A DNA stretch of 64,000 nucleotides from an uncultured Collinsella sp. (GCA_902470765.1 CABRHW010000005.1:38578-102577); one strand, 5' to 3'; counted from the stretch's first letter, positions 7,976 through 16,071 are shown. Notes: generated from the letters alone by a model not told the origin. Program-made: numbers and translations.

Positions 7976-8404
7976 CTAGTCCTCGACCTCAACGAGCTCG
8001 ATATCAAAGTTGAGGTCCTTGCCGGCCAGCTCGTGGTTGGCGTCGAGCGTCACGGCCTCGGGCGTTACATCGATGACCACAGCAGGGACGGGCATGCCGC
8101 TCGGCGTGGACAGGAAGAGCTTCATGCCCTTCTCGATCTGCTCGATATTGGGAACCTGCTCGGCCGGGAAGGTCAGGACCATCTCGGGGTTGTGCTCGCC
8201 GTAGGCATCGGCAGCAGGAATGTGCACGGTCTTCTTCTCGCCCACCTGCATGTCGACAACAGCGGCGTCGAAGCCCTTGATCATCTGACCGGCGCCGCAG
8301 GTGAACTCCAGCGGCTCGCCGCGATCGTAGGAGCTATCGAACTGCGTGCCGTCATCGAGCGTGCCGCGATAATGGGTCTTGACCTTCTTGCCCTGGTTGG
8401 ACAT
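7976..8404 (-). CDS. slyD: SlyD-like FKBP-type peptidyl-prolyl isomerase
   Basis: A 142-residue FKBP-fold prolyl isomerase. The N-terminal strands (KVKTHYRGTLDDGTQFDSS) and a central flap replaced by an insert domain (about 68-120, PAADAYGEHNPEMVL) are typical of SlyD, where the insert gives chaperone activity. The C-terminal His/Cys-rich nickel tail of E. coli SlyD is missing. The start ATG (8402-8404) has GGAGG at five bases. It is first in an operon with the UreE-like gene. Folding help is secure. Nickel handling is only suggested by its partner. Confidence 0.85.
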   Translation of the reverse strand: MSNQGKKVKTHYRGTLDDGTQFDSSYDRGEPLEFTCGAGQMIKGFDAAVVDMQVGEKKTVHIPAADAYGEHNPEMVLTFPAEQVPNIEQIEKGMKLFLSTPSGMPVPAVVIDVTPEAVTLDANHELAGKDLNFDIELVEVED

Positions 8405-8524
8405 GGTAACCTCCGTGATAAGGGCGGCGCACAACGCGGGCCGCCGTGAACATATGGCGCTAACTATACCCTAGTCATACAATTCAAAGACAGTTTGCAA
8501 AGAAACGCTGCAACCGGAGGAACC

Positions 8525-9538
8525 ATGGCATATCCCGTATTTGACCTACACTGCGACACCGCCGACCGCATCGGCTGGGCCACGCTCGATCTCGACCTGC
8601 GCTTTACCGCCGGCACCGACGGTTATTTCCCCGGCGACGAAACGCATCCGCAAGATTTCGACCTCATCGAGGGCAACGCCTGCGCCATCTCGCTCGCAAA
8701 GATCGGCAACACGCCGTGGGCACAGTGCTTCGCCACGTTTGTCCCCGATGAGATTCCCACCGCCCACGCCGCGCGCTTCCAGGCGCAGATTATGGCGCAC
8801 ATGAGCGGCCAGGCAATGCTCAACCACGACCGCATGGTCAACGTACGCAGCGCAGCAGACATTCGCCCCGCGCTCAAAGACGGCAAGGTCGCCTGCATCC
8901 ACACCATCGAAAACGCCACGTTCTTTGCCGAGGGCCCCGCGCTGATCGAGGTGCTTAAGAGCCTGGGCGTGCTTATGTCGTCACTCAGCTGGAACGCGCA
9001 GGGACCGCTCGCGAGCGGCCACGACACCCACGCCGGCCTCACCGTCGCCGGCATCGAGGCACTTACGCAGATGGAGCACGCCGGCATGGTACTCGACGTC
9101 TCTCATCTCAACGATGAGTGCTTTGACGAGGTTGCCGCCCGCGCCACGCGTCCCTTCGTCGCCAGCCACTCCAACTCCCGTGCGGTTTGCGGCGCCAAAC
9201 GCAACCTTACCGACGACCAGTTCCGCACCATTCGCGACATGGGTGGCATCGTCGGCCTCAACTACTGCAGCGAGTTCCTCTCTAGCGAAGCGACCAAAGA
9301 GACCGCCGCAGACGTCACCTTCGACCAGCTGGCGGCACATATCGAGCACTGGCTCGACCTGGGCGGCGAGGACGTCATCGCGCTCGGCGGCGACTGGGAC
9401 GGCGCCACTGTGCCCGCTTTCCTCTCCGATGCCAGCAAGATGCCCGAGTTCCAGAACATGCTTTCCAAGCATTTTGGCAAGACCGTGATGCAAAAGCTCT
9501 GCAGCGACAACGCGCTTGCCTTCTTCGAGCGTTATTAA
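8525..9538 (+). CDS. Membrane dipeptidase-type peptidase (M19)
   Basis: A 337-residue M19 amidohydrolase-fold dipeptidase, which cleaves dipeptides and some D-amino-acid bonds with two zinc ions. Visible zinc or active-site motifs are FDLHCDT (H9, D11), a glutamate in HTIENATFF near 130, VLDVSHLND near 190, and FVASHSNSRAVC near 215. GGEDVIALGGDWDG near 290 supplies a late acidic ligand. There is no signal peptide, so it is likely cytoplasmic. The ATG is preceded by GGAGG at four bases. It may finish the breakdown of peptides imported by the Opp system encoded further on, which is an inference. Confidence 0.9.
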   Translation: MAYPVFDLHCDTADRIGWATLDLDLRFTAGTDGYFPGDETHPQDFDLIEGNACAISLAKIGNTPWAQCFATFVPDEIPTAHAARFQAQIMAHMSGQAMLNHDRMVNVRSAADIRPALKDGKVACIHTIENATFFAEGPALIEVLKSLGVLMSSLSWNAQGPLASGHDTHAGLTVAGIEALTQMEHAGMVLDVSHLNDECFDEVAARATRPFVASHSNSRAVCGAKRNLTDDQFRTIRDMGGIVGLNYCSEFLSSEATKETAADVTFDQLAAHIEHWLDLGGEDVIALGGDWDGATVPAFLSDASKMPEFQNMLSKHFGKTVMQKLCSDNALAFFERY

Positions 9539-9554
9539 TTTCACATCCCCCGAG

Positions 9555-9590
9555 CGGGCCGGCATGCCGAACGGTCGACATGCCGGCCCG
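9555..9590 (+). terminator. Perfect 12-bp inverted repeat after the M19 peptidase gene
   Basis: CGGGCCGGCATG (9555-9566) pairs with CATGCCGGCCCG (9579-9590) over a 12-base loop, starting 17 bases after the stop codon. There is no T-run. It overlaps the first ATG of the next reading frame, which argues for the later TTG start of that gene. Confidence 0.5.
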
Positions 9591-9612
9591 TCCCCAATCT
9601 GAAGGACCGCTT

Positions 9613-10389
9613 TTGACGCAGCAGTTTACGATTTCCGTATCCCGACCGGATGGGACGCCCATCCCCGTCGTCGTTACCAAAAAGCGCGTCAAGAACTTCA
9701 ACCTACGCGTCACATCGAGCGGTGAGGTCCACGCCAGCGCACCGCTCGGCGCCAGTCGCGAGCGCATCGAAGCGTTTGTGAAGCGCAACAGCGCCTGGAT
9801 TATCAGCCGGCTTGCCCAGCGCGAGCAACGTCAGACGACGGCACGAGAGCCGCTCAGCCCCTCGTCCATCATTGCGCTTTGGGGCAAGCCCATCACGGTA
9901 CAGGACGCACTCGATCACAACTTTGCATCACCCGCACCGCGGCCCAAGCAGGCCACCTTCGCAAGTTTTATGGGTGCCGACGAGCCAGACGAACGTCCGC
10001 AGGCCAAGTGGAACGCGACCCTCGACGGCTTAACGCCCAGTGAGATCCAAGCCCATATTGACCAGCTCTATACGTCCGAAGTCACATCGGCGCTGCGTGA
10101 TATGGTGCACGCATACGAAATCGCAATGGGTGTCGCCGTTTCCCGCGTTTCCTTGCGCAGCATGAAAACGCGCTGGGGATCATGCACGCCCAAAACCGGC
10201 GCCATTCGCATCGCACGAGAACTTGCCGCCTATCCCATCGAATGCCTCGACATGGTTGTCGCCCACGAGCTCGTCCACCTGCTCGAGCCGAGCCACAATC
10301 ATCGGTTTCACGCGCTGCTCGACACGTACTGCCCCAACAACAGGGCTCTGTCGCAGCGGCTCAAGCAGCCACCCATAGAGACGTATTAG
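9613..10389 (+). CDS. YgjP-like zinc metallopeptidase domain protein
   Basis: A 258-residue protein of the YgjP/WLM metal-dependent hydrolase group. The zinc motif HELVH is at 218-222 with further histidines at 228 and 230 (PSHNHRF). The family signature KTRWGSC lies near residue 185. The usual length is about 230. The extra residues form a variable loop at 100-135. I place the start at TTG 9613 because AAGGA lies seven bases before it. The ATG at 9580 is inside a hairpin and has no ribosome binding site. Substrates of this family are not well established. It lies just after the M19 dipeptidase on the same strand. Confidence 0.82.
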   Translation: MTQQFTISVSRPDGTPIPVVVTKKRVKNFNLRVTSSGEVHASAPLGASRERIEAFVKRNSAWIISRLAQREQRQTTAREPLSPSSIIALWGKPITVQDALDHNFASPAPRPKQATFASFMGADEPDERPQAKWNATLDGLTPSEIQAHIDQLYTSEVTSALRDMVHAYEIAMGVAVSRVSLRSMKTRWGSCTPKTGAIRIARELAAYPIECLDMVVAHELVHLLEPSHNHRFHALLDTYCPNNRALSQRLKQPPIETY

Positions 10390-10395
10390 AACCGG

Positions 10396-10881
10396 TTAGC
10401 GCACACGCTCGATCTCGACGCCACAGCTTGCCAAGGGCAGGCCAACAGGCGCCCACGGCTTATCGAGCTTGATGCGCACACCAAGCAGCGAGGGATAACG
10501 ACGCAGCAGCATCTGGGCCGTACCTTCAGCTGCCGCCTCGATGAGCTTAAACGTATGCTCGCGCAGATAGCCATCGACATCGTGGCACACCGAGCCGTAG
10601 TCAATCGAAGCGTCCAGGTTATCGTGCTCTCCCGCTGCACGCAGGTCAGCATAGAGCACCAAGGACACGATGAATTTCTGGCCCAGCGCGTTCTCTTCGG
10701 GATACACGCCGTGGTTAGCAAAAACCTCAAGACCTTCAACGGTGATGCGGTCGGCATGGCGCAGATCGTCATAGTTCACGTGGGGCACCGCCGTTGCGGT
10801 GGATATTTCGCCCCTTCCACGGCGGGCGAGCTCGGCGCCTTCAGTCTTGGTTGCATTCTCGGGCAGTTTCTTGTTGCTCAT
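10396..10881 (-). CDS. folB: Dihydroneopterin aldolase
   Basis: FolB converts dihydroneopterin to 6-hydroxymethyl-dihydropterin plus glycolaldehyde in folate synthesis. Residues 43-161 match the roughly 120-residue domain: DRITVEGLEVFANHGVYPEEN carries the conserved glutamate, IDYGSVCHDV follows, and EAAAEGTAQMLLRRYP with VRIKLDKPWAP completes the site, including the usual catalytic lysine region. The first 42 residues are an extra polar extension. The ATG has AAGGAG nine bases upstream. It is the third gene of a folE-HD-folB operon. folP and folK are not in the window. Confidence 0.88.
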   Translation of the reverse strand: MSNKKLPENATKTEGAELARRGRGEISTATAVPHVNYDDLRHADRITVEGLEVFANHGVYPEENALGQKFIVSLVLYADLRAAGEHDNLDASIDYGSVCHDVDGYLREHTFKLIEAAAEGTAQMLLRRYPSLLGVRIKLDKPWAPVGLPLASCGVEIERVR

Positions 10882-10924
10882 CGCGATCGTCTCCTTCGTT
10901 TAGAACCCCGACCGCGTAAACTAA

Positions 10925-11506
10925 CTACACGCGAATCGACAGGTTCTTTTTATCATCGCTCCAGTTGCAAGCATTGCGCGCGGGGCATGCAAAGCAGGCG
11001 CGCGACGCTTTGTCGGCTGCATAGAGCAGGCGCTCGAGCGGTTGGCTGTTCACGCGCAGCTTTCGATGGCCCAGAATGGCCGTCTTAATGGCTGCGGCAT
11101 CGGCCGGCTCAAACGCTACGTCATCGGGCATACCGCCGAGAATCGCATCAGCGACGCGTTCGCTTGCAACATCATGGGATATACCCGATTCATACTGTTC
11201 ATCTTTGCCGATATCGTGAAGAAGTGCCGTGGCGTAGATGACCTCGCGGTCAAATTCGAGCTGTTCCTCGAGATTCTTGATCCACATAATGCGAGCGACA
11301 TCGAGCAGATGGTCAATACCGTGACGGCAGAAGATGCGCCCCGATTCCAACTGTGCAATGTTGCCCAGGTGCCGCCGGAACAGCCCGTTGGCACAAATGT
11401 AATCAATGCGAGGCATGGCACCAAAGGGAGTCAGGCCCGAAGCCATAAAGCCGCGACGCGGCGTCCCCTCATCGGTTTTCGATGTAAAGTCGTTAACGAC
11501 CCTCAT
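10925..11506 (-). CDS. HD-domain phosphohydrolase in the folate operon
   Basis: A 193-residue HD hydrolase. The metal-binding set is visible: H in CRHGIDHLLDVARIM near residue 62, HD in ATALLHDIGKDEQ near 95, and D near 171 in LLYAADKASRACF. The tail has a CFACPARNACNW cysteine cluster that could hold a metal. It begins two bases after the folE stop and lies 43 bases upstream of folB, so it is part of the pterin pathway by context. It could be a pterin-triphosphate phosphohydrolase, a step with no other candidate here. That is an inference. Confidence 0.8.
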   Translation of the reverse strand: MRVVNDFTSKTDEGTPRRGFMASGLTPFGAMPRIDYICANGLFRRHLGNIAQLESGRIFCRHGIDHLLDVARIMWIKNLEEQLEFDREVIYATALLHDIGKDEQYESGISHDVASERVADAILGGMPDDVAFEPADAAAIKTAILGHRKLRVNSQPLERLLYAADKASRACFACPARNACNWSDDKKNLSIRV

Positions 11507-11508
11507 GG

Positions 11509-12066
11509 TTAGCGGCCCAGCATCCTAAAGAACCGCTCCTCGAGCGCGGAATCGGTCTCAAAGACGCCGCGGCGAGCGAGCGTCACGGTCTTGGTGCCGG
11601 GCTTCTGCACGCCGCGCATGGTCATGCACATATGCTCAGCCTCCATGAGCACAATCGCTCCCTGGGGAGCGAGATAATCCATGAGAGCGTCGGCAACCTG
11701 CGCACACAGCTGCTCCTGCAGCTGCAGACGACGGGCATAAACCTCAACCGTGCGGGCGAGCTTGGAAAGCCCAGCCACCCGACCGTTAGGGATATAACCA
11801 ATGGCGGCCTTGCCATAAAACGGCAACAGATGATGTTCACACAGCGAGTAGAACGTGATGTCGCGCTCGATAACCAAATCGTTCGAAGCGACGGCAAAGG
11901 TTTTGGACAGGTGTTCCTCGGCACTCTGGTCCATACCGCCGGCGATCTCACCATACATACGGGCAACGCGCGCCGGGGTCTCCAGCAGGCCCTCACGAGT
12001 TGGGTCCTCGCCTATGCCCTCAAGCAACAGCTTAATGGCGGCCTCGACTTTTTCCTGATCGACCAT
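11509..12066 (-). CDS. folE: GTP cyclohydrolase I
   Basis: FolE opens GTP to dihydroneopterin triphosphate, the first step of folate synthesis. The 185 residues match the family. The zinc ligands are in SLCEHHLLPFYGKAAIGYIP (Cys, His) and in EAEHMCMTMRG. The substrate-binding stretch GLSKLARTVEVYARRLQLQE is intact. The N-terminal helix IKLLLEGIGEDPTREGL is also typical. It is the first gene of the folE-HD-folB operon and is separated by 66 bases from the divergent-free end of nrdG. Confidence 0.95.
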   Translation of the reverse strand: MVDQEKVEAAIKLLLEGIGEDPTREGLLETPARVARMYGEIAGGMDQSAEEHLSKTFAVASNDLVIERDITFYSLCEHHLLPFYGKAAIGYIPNGRVAGLSKLARTVEVYARRLQLQEQLCAQVADALMDYLAPQGAIVLMEAEHMCMTMRGVQKPGTKTVTLARRGVFETDSALEERFFRMLGR

Positions 12067-12132
12067 CTGGGCCTCACTTTTCCGATTTCACGTTCGCACT
12101 ATGGTACCACGCCCTTCGGCATCGACCACAAG

Positions 12133-12714
12133 CTACATAGTATGGGTCGAATAGACCGGATCATCACGCCAAAGTTCAACCGCATCACAAAGCGCAACGC
12201 CCTCGCGCTCAGCACGGGCGCGCGTGGCATTCATATCAATCACGCGCTGGTTACTCGAGCCCCTAAAGCGCAATGAGATATCGTACAGATCCTGAACAAA
12301 CGGGCCATCCACCAACATATCGAGGCAGGCAAGGATACGGTCCGTCACCTCGGTATGGTGACGACCACCCGGCATAAGCTCCTCGAGCACGTCGCCGGTA
12401 AAACACCAAATGGTTTTTCCTGACCCCGCAGGATACGCGGCACGAACACGCTCGACAAACTCAACGAGCCCCGCCTGATTCTCGGGCTCCATAGGCTCGC
12501 CGCCCAGAATCGTCAGACCATCGATAAAGGGATGGTCGAGGCTCTCGATAATCTTGTCCTCGACGGCACGATCGAACGGCTCACCCGCAGCAAAGTCCCA
12601 CGCGACAGAGTTAAAGCAATTCTTGCACCCACGACGGCACCCGCTCACAAACAGAGAAGTACGAACGCCTTCCCCATCAGCAATGTCGAAATACTTAATG
12701 TTCGCGTAGTTCAT
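12133..12714 (-). CDS. nrdG: Anaerobic ribonucleotide reductase activating enzyme
   Basis: NrdG is a radical-SAM enzyme that makes the glycyl radical on NrdD. The 193 residues contain the CxxxCxxC cluster motif (CRRGCKNCFN at about 26-35) and a TILGGEPMEPEN stretch typical of SAM-binding activases. The start is the ATG at 12712-12714, with GGGAGAG six bases upstream. The longer frame would run through a hairpin element. It follows nrdD on the same strand, but 427 bases with two large hairpins lie between them, so expression may be uncoupled. Confidence 0.93.
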   Translation of the reverse strand: MNYANIKYFDIADGEGVRTSLFVSGCRRGCKNCFNSVAWDFAAGEPFDRAVEDKIIESLDHPFIDGLTILGGEPMEPENQAGLVEFVERVRAAYPAGSGKTIWCFTGDVLEELMPGGRHHTEVTDRILACLDMLVDGPFVQDLYDISLRFRGSSNQRVIDMNATRARAEREGVALCDAVELWRDDPVYSTHTM

Positions 12715-12729
12715 AGGTAACTCTCCCGG

Positions 12730-12813
12730 GAGGTCGGGACATATCATCCCGTCCTCAAACATTCTCGGCCTTCGGCCTGCGAAACTGCGGGCGGGACGAT
12801 ATGTCCCGGCCTC
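12730..12813 (-). repeat. Hairpin element A of a three-member family, in the nrdG leader
   Basis: Arms 12730-12754 and 12789-12813 pair over 25 bases with three differences. Read on the minus strand, the interior is TTTCGCAGG, then a GGCC-GAA-GGCC apical hairpin, then ATGTTTGAGGAC. These interior strands recur in the elements at 22075-22200 and 22382-22508, whose arms are unrelated in sequence. It sits 15 bases before the nrdG start codon, so it would be transcribed in the nrdG leader. Confidence 0.75.
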
Positions 12814-12991
12814 ATGCAAAAGGCAACTCAATGAACGAAACGAACATCGAGTATAGGGTTCGAGGTCCAATAAAAACTGGGTTGCGGCTCAACCGCCATC
12901 GCAAGTAAATTGCAGCTGCAGCTCGAATTATTTCCGCTAAGAACTTCGAGAAGTGAGCAGACCGCATGCTACATCTCAGCTACATCAACTT

Positions 12992-13129
12992 GGCCGCCCC
13001 GTAGCGAGGCCCCGGACCTTTGCTCGATATGAGTTCCGCACGAACAGGAGGCGCCAGTGGCGCCTCCGTCGTGAGCCAGGACTGTCCGAAATAGCGAGCA
13101 AAGGTCCGGGGCCTCGCTACGGGGCGGCC
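12992..13129. repeat. Large hairpin with perfect 35-bp arms downstream of nrdD
   Basis: Bases 12992-13026 are exactly complementary to 13095-13129. Inside is a second hairpin (13047-13055 with 13059-13067, GGAGGCGCC) plus a short CACGA/TCGTG stem. It begins 11 bases after the nrdD stop codon. There is no T-run at its end. The interior has weak resemblance (TTCCGCA, TGTCCGA) to the three-member element family but lacks the full conserved strands. Confidence 0.8.
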
Positions 13130-13140
13130 TGGGATGGTTA

Positions 13141-15363
13141 TTAGAGATGCAGCACGCGGTCGCGGATCTCCTCGGTTCGGCCCTGGTTCCAGAACTGGGT
13201 ACCGATGTAGCCGCACGTACGACGGGCGACGTTCATCTTCTCCTGATCGCGGTTGCCGCAGTTGGGGCACTCCCACACCAGCTTGCCGTCATCCTCGACA
13301 ATCTTGATCTCGCCGTCGTAACCGCACACCTGGCAATAATCGCTCTTGGTGTTGAGCTCGGCGTACATGATGTTGTCGTAGATGTACTGCATCACGCGGA
13401 TGACAGCCTTGAGGTTGTCCTGCATGTTGGGAACCTCGACGTAGGAGATGGCACCGCCCGGCGAAAGCTGCTGGAACATACCCTCGAACTTGAGCTTGTC
13501 GAATGCGTCGATCTCCTCGGACACGTGGACGTGGTAGCTGTTGGTGATGTAGCCCTTGTCCGTCACGCCCGGGATGATGCCAAAACGACGCTGCAGGCAC
13601 TTGGCGAACTTGTAGGTCGTCGACTCAAGCGGGGTACCGTACAGCGAGAAGTCAATATCGCTTTCGGCCTTCCACTCCGCGCACTTGTCGTTCATGCGCT
13701 GCATGACGGCCATGGCAAAGGGCGTGCCCTCCTTCTCGGTGTGGCTGTGGCCCGTCATGTACTTGACGCACTCATACAGGCCGGCATAACCCAGACTAAT
13801 GGTGGAGTAACCGCCCACGAGCAGCTTGTCGATCGTCTCGCCCTTCTTCAGGCGGGCGAGGGCACCGTACTGCCAAAGAATCGGTGCGGCATCCGAAAGC
13901 GTACCCATCAGACGCTCATGACGGCACAGCAGGGCGCGGTGGCACAGCTCAAGGCGCTCGTCGAAGATCTTCCAGAACTTATCCATGTCCTGATGCGAGC
14001 TCAGCGCGACATCGGGCAGGTTGATGGTCACAACGCCCTGGTTAAAGCGACCGTAGTACTTGGGCTTGTTCGGGTCATAGTTCAGCGCGTTGGCCACGTT
14101 GTTAAATCCGTTACCGGAGCGGTCGGGCGTCAGGAAGCTGCGGCAACCCATGCAGGTATAGCAGTCGCCGTTGCCCGCGGTCTCGCCCTTCGACAGCTTG
14201 AGCTCGCGCATCTTCTTCTCGGAGATGTAGTCGGGCACCATGCGCTTGGCGGTGCACTTAGCAGCCAGCTGGGTCAGGTAGAAGTACGGGGAATTCTCGT
14301 GAACGTTATCGTCCTCGAGTACATAGATGAGCTTGGGGAATGCCGGGGTAATCCACACGCCGGCCTCGTTCTTAACGCCCTCGTAGCGCTGGCGAAGCGT
14401 CTCCTCCACGATCATGGCAAGGTCGTGCTTCTCCTGAGGCGTACGGGCCTCATTGAGATACATAAAGACCGTCACGAACGGCGCCTGGCCGTTGGTGGTC
14501 ATAAGGGTCACGACCTGATACTGAATCGTCTGAACGCCGCGACGGATCTCGTCACGCAGGCGGTCCTCAACAACCTCGCGGACCTTTTCGGGAGATGCGG
14601 AAACGCCGAGCTCCTCGAGCTCGCGGGCGACCTCGCCGCGAATCTTTTGACGGCTCACCTCGACGAACGGGGCAAGATGGGTCAGCGAAATCGACTGGCC
14701 ACCGTACTGGGAGGAAGCAACCTGGGCGATGATCTGCGTCGCGATGTTGCAGGCGGTCGAGAAGCTGTGCGGCTTCTCAATCAGCGTACCCGAGATAACA
14801 GTGCCGTTCTGGAGCATGTCCTCCAGGTTCACCAGATCGCAGTTGTGCATGTGCTGGGCAAAGTAATCCGAATCGTGGAAATGGATCAGGCCCTCATTAT
14901 GGGCATCCACGATCTCTTGGGGCAGCAGCACACGCTGAGTCAGGTCCTTGGAGATCTCGCCGGCCATGTAGTCACGCTGAACGGAATTGACGGTCGGGTT
15001 CTTGTTGGAGTTCTCCTGCTTGACCTCTTCGTTGTTGCACTCGATCAGCGACAGGATCTTGTCATCGGTCGTGTTCTTCTGGCGCTTCAGGCTCTGAACA
15101 TAGCGATAGATGATGTAGTGGCGGGCAACCTCGTAGCAGTCGAGACGCATGATCTCGTCCTCGACCAAATCCTGAATCTCCTCGACCGAAACAGTGTGGC
15201 CCGCGTTCTCGCATGCCTCGGCGACGTTTTGCGCCGCGTAAACCACCTGGCGGTCGGTAAGACGAGAGCTCTCCTCGACCTCCAAGTTTGCGGCACGGAT
15301 GGCATTGACGATCTTATCGATGTCAAAGACAACCTCGGTGCCGCTGCGCTTGATGATCTTCAT
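13141..15363 (-). CDS. nrdD: Anaerobic (class III) ribonucleoside-triphosphate reductase
   Basis: NrdD reduces ribonucleoside triphosphates to deoxy forms under anaerobic conditions. The 740 residues contain an N-terminal ATP-cone (KIIKRSGTEVVFDIDKIV to about 95), the barrel with active-site cysteines (for example CYTCMGCRSF near 360), a C-terminal zinc site (CQVCGYDG and CPNCGNRD) and the glycyl-radical motif RRTCGYIGTQFWN near the end. The ATG at 15361-15363 follows AAAGGGG. The promoter is overlaid by two NrdR boxes. No class I or II reductase is in the window. Confidence 0.96.
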   Translation of the reverse strand: MKIIKRSGTEVVFDIDKIVNAIRAANLEVEESSRLTDRQVVYAAQNVAEACENAGHTVSVEEIQDLVEDEIMRLDCYEVARHYIIYRYVQSLKRQKNTTDDKILSLIECNNEEVKQENSNKNPTVNSVQRDYMAGEISKDLTQRVLLPQEIVDAHNEGLIHFHDSDYFAQHMHNCDLVNLEDMLQNGTVISGTLIEKPHSFSTACNIATQIIAQVASSQYGGQSISLTHLAPFVEVSRQKIRGEVARELEELGVSASPEKVREVVEDRLRDEIRRGVQTIQYQVVTLMTTNGQAPFVTVFMYLNEARTPQEKHDLAMIVEETLRQRYEGVKNEAGVWITPAFPKLIYVLEDDNVHENSPYFYLTQLAAKCTAKRMVPDYISEKKMRELKLSKGETAGNGDCYTCMGCRSFLTPDRSGNGFNNVANALNYDPNKPKYYGRFNQGVVTINLPDVALSSHQDMDKFWKIFDERLELCHRALLCRHERLMGTLSDAAPILWQYGALARLKKGETIDKLLVGGYSTISLGYAGLYECVKYMTGHSHTEKEGTPFAMAVMQRMNDKCAEWKAESDIDFSLYGTPLESTTYKFAKCLQRRFGIIPGVTDKGYITNSYHVHVSEEIDAFDKLKFEGMFQQLSPGGAISYVEVPNMQDNLKAVIRVMQYIYDNIMYAELNTKSDYCQVCGYDGEIKIVEDDGKLVWECPNCGNRDQEKMNVARRTCGYIGTQFWNQGRTEEIRDRVLHL

Positions 15364-15588
15364 CCTCTTGCCCCTTTCGCATCGTAGCCTCATCGCGCTT
15401 CAGAGCCAAACGATACCCGGCAGGGCTTGCCCCTGTCTTGCGGCGCCGTCGCGCAATCTGTGTTCTCGATAAACCATAGGCCCTCATGCGGACAATCCTC
15501 GCAGCCAATCAAGGGGCTCAAAGATCTATCCAAATGGGGCGAATAAGGTTCTCGTTCTCTGTCCGTCATCTATCATACGACAAAGAGG

Positions 15589-15604
15589 CATCTATATCCT
15601 GTAT
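15589..15604 (-). promoter_or_regulatory. Degenerate second NrdR box upstream of nrdD
   Basis: About 10 of 16 positions match the NrdR consensus on the minus strand (ATACAGGATATAGATG). It lies exactly 32 bases, about three helical turns, from the strong box at 15621 and overlaps the predicted -10 element. Confidence 0.5.
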
Positions 15605-15620
15605 TCTTTTTTTAGGTCAA
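15591..15620 (-). promoter_or_regulatory. nrdD promoter
   Basis: TTGACC (15615-15620) and TATAGA (15591-15596) are spaced by 18 bases on the minus strand. The -35 abuts one NrdR box and the -10 lies in the other, so NrdR binding would block RNA polymerase. A leader of about 220 bases follows. Confidence 0.65.
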
Positions 15621-15636
15621 ACACAACATATAGTGT
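15621..15636. promoter_or_regulatory. NrdR box upstream of nrdD
   Basis: ACACAACATATAGTGT matches the palindromic NrdR consensus (ACACWATATATWGTGT) at 15 of 16 positions. NrdR is the established ATP/dATP-sensing repressor of ribonucleotide reductase genes. No nrdR gene is in this window. Confidence 0.85.
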
Positions 15637-15639
15637 TTC

Positions 15640-15950
15640 AGCAGGTCAAAGCAATTAGTCATTTTGCAGACGCATTAATTATGAGGGGTTCTTGGCAAGT
15701 CGGTAAAACGTTACCAACACGGCTACCTGCATGGCAGTTATAAAACCCCCTTAGTCAAGCCGCTGACAAATCCTACCAAAACCAAGCCACTCACGCCAAA
15801 AGAATCCAAAAGATTATGCTTGACCAACATGTTGCGGTCACGATCGGCCAGGACGTGCGCAATCTGCCGGCACCCCTACGGGATGCGAAGGCTATCGCAT
15901 ACAGACTTTGGATCAGTATTTGGTGGTTATTTGGCGGCGTACTTGGCGAC
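15640..15950. other. Intergenic stretch with no supported gene
   Basis: Between the nrdD control region and the tRNA-Val terminator I see no confident gene. A 53-codon frame at 15816-15977 lacks a ribosome binding site and runs into the tRNA terminator. The direct AT-rich start and absence of conserved motifs suggest spacer or decayed DNA next to a tRNA 3' end. Confidence 0.5.
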
Positions 15951-15988
15951 ATAAAACAAAACAGCCCAGAGACATAGCCTCTGAGCTG
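15951..15988 (-). terminator. Terminator of the tRNA-Gly/tRNA-Val unit
   Basis: Ten-base arms (15962-15971, 15979-15988) with one mismatch, followed on the minus strand by TTTTGTTTT, nine bases past the tRNA-Val CCA end. Confidence 0.8.
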
Positions 15989-15996
15989 CGAACATT

Positions 15997-16071
15997 TGGT
16001 GGGCGTTAGAAGATTTGAACTTCTGACCTCTTCCGTGTCAGGGAAGCGCTCTCCCCCTGAGCTAAACGCCC
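15997..16071 (-). tRNA. tRNA-Val (GAC)
   Basis: A 75-base tRNA with 7-bp acceptor stem GGGCGTT/AACGCCC, D-arm GCTC/GAGC, anticodon loop CTGACAC (GAC), T-loop TTCAAAT and encoded CCA. It follows tRNA-Gly by three bases and is surely cotranscribed with it. Confidence 0.97.

Noticed and set aside
13147..15387. A 746-codon open frame on the plus strand, antisense to nrdD
   Set aside because: It mirrors nrdD over its length, has no ribosome site and its product is low-complexity Val/Leu/Arg/Asp. It reflects codon bias in high-GC DNA.
15816..15977. A 53-codon frame between nrdD and tRNA-Val
   Set aside because: It lacks a ribosome binding site, ends inside the tRNA terminator and has no motif. 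I first considered an integrase remnant next to a tRNA, but no integrase motif is present.
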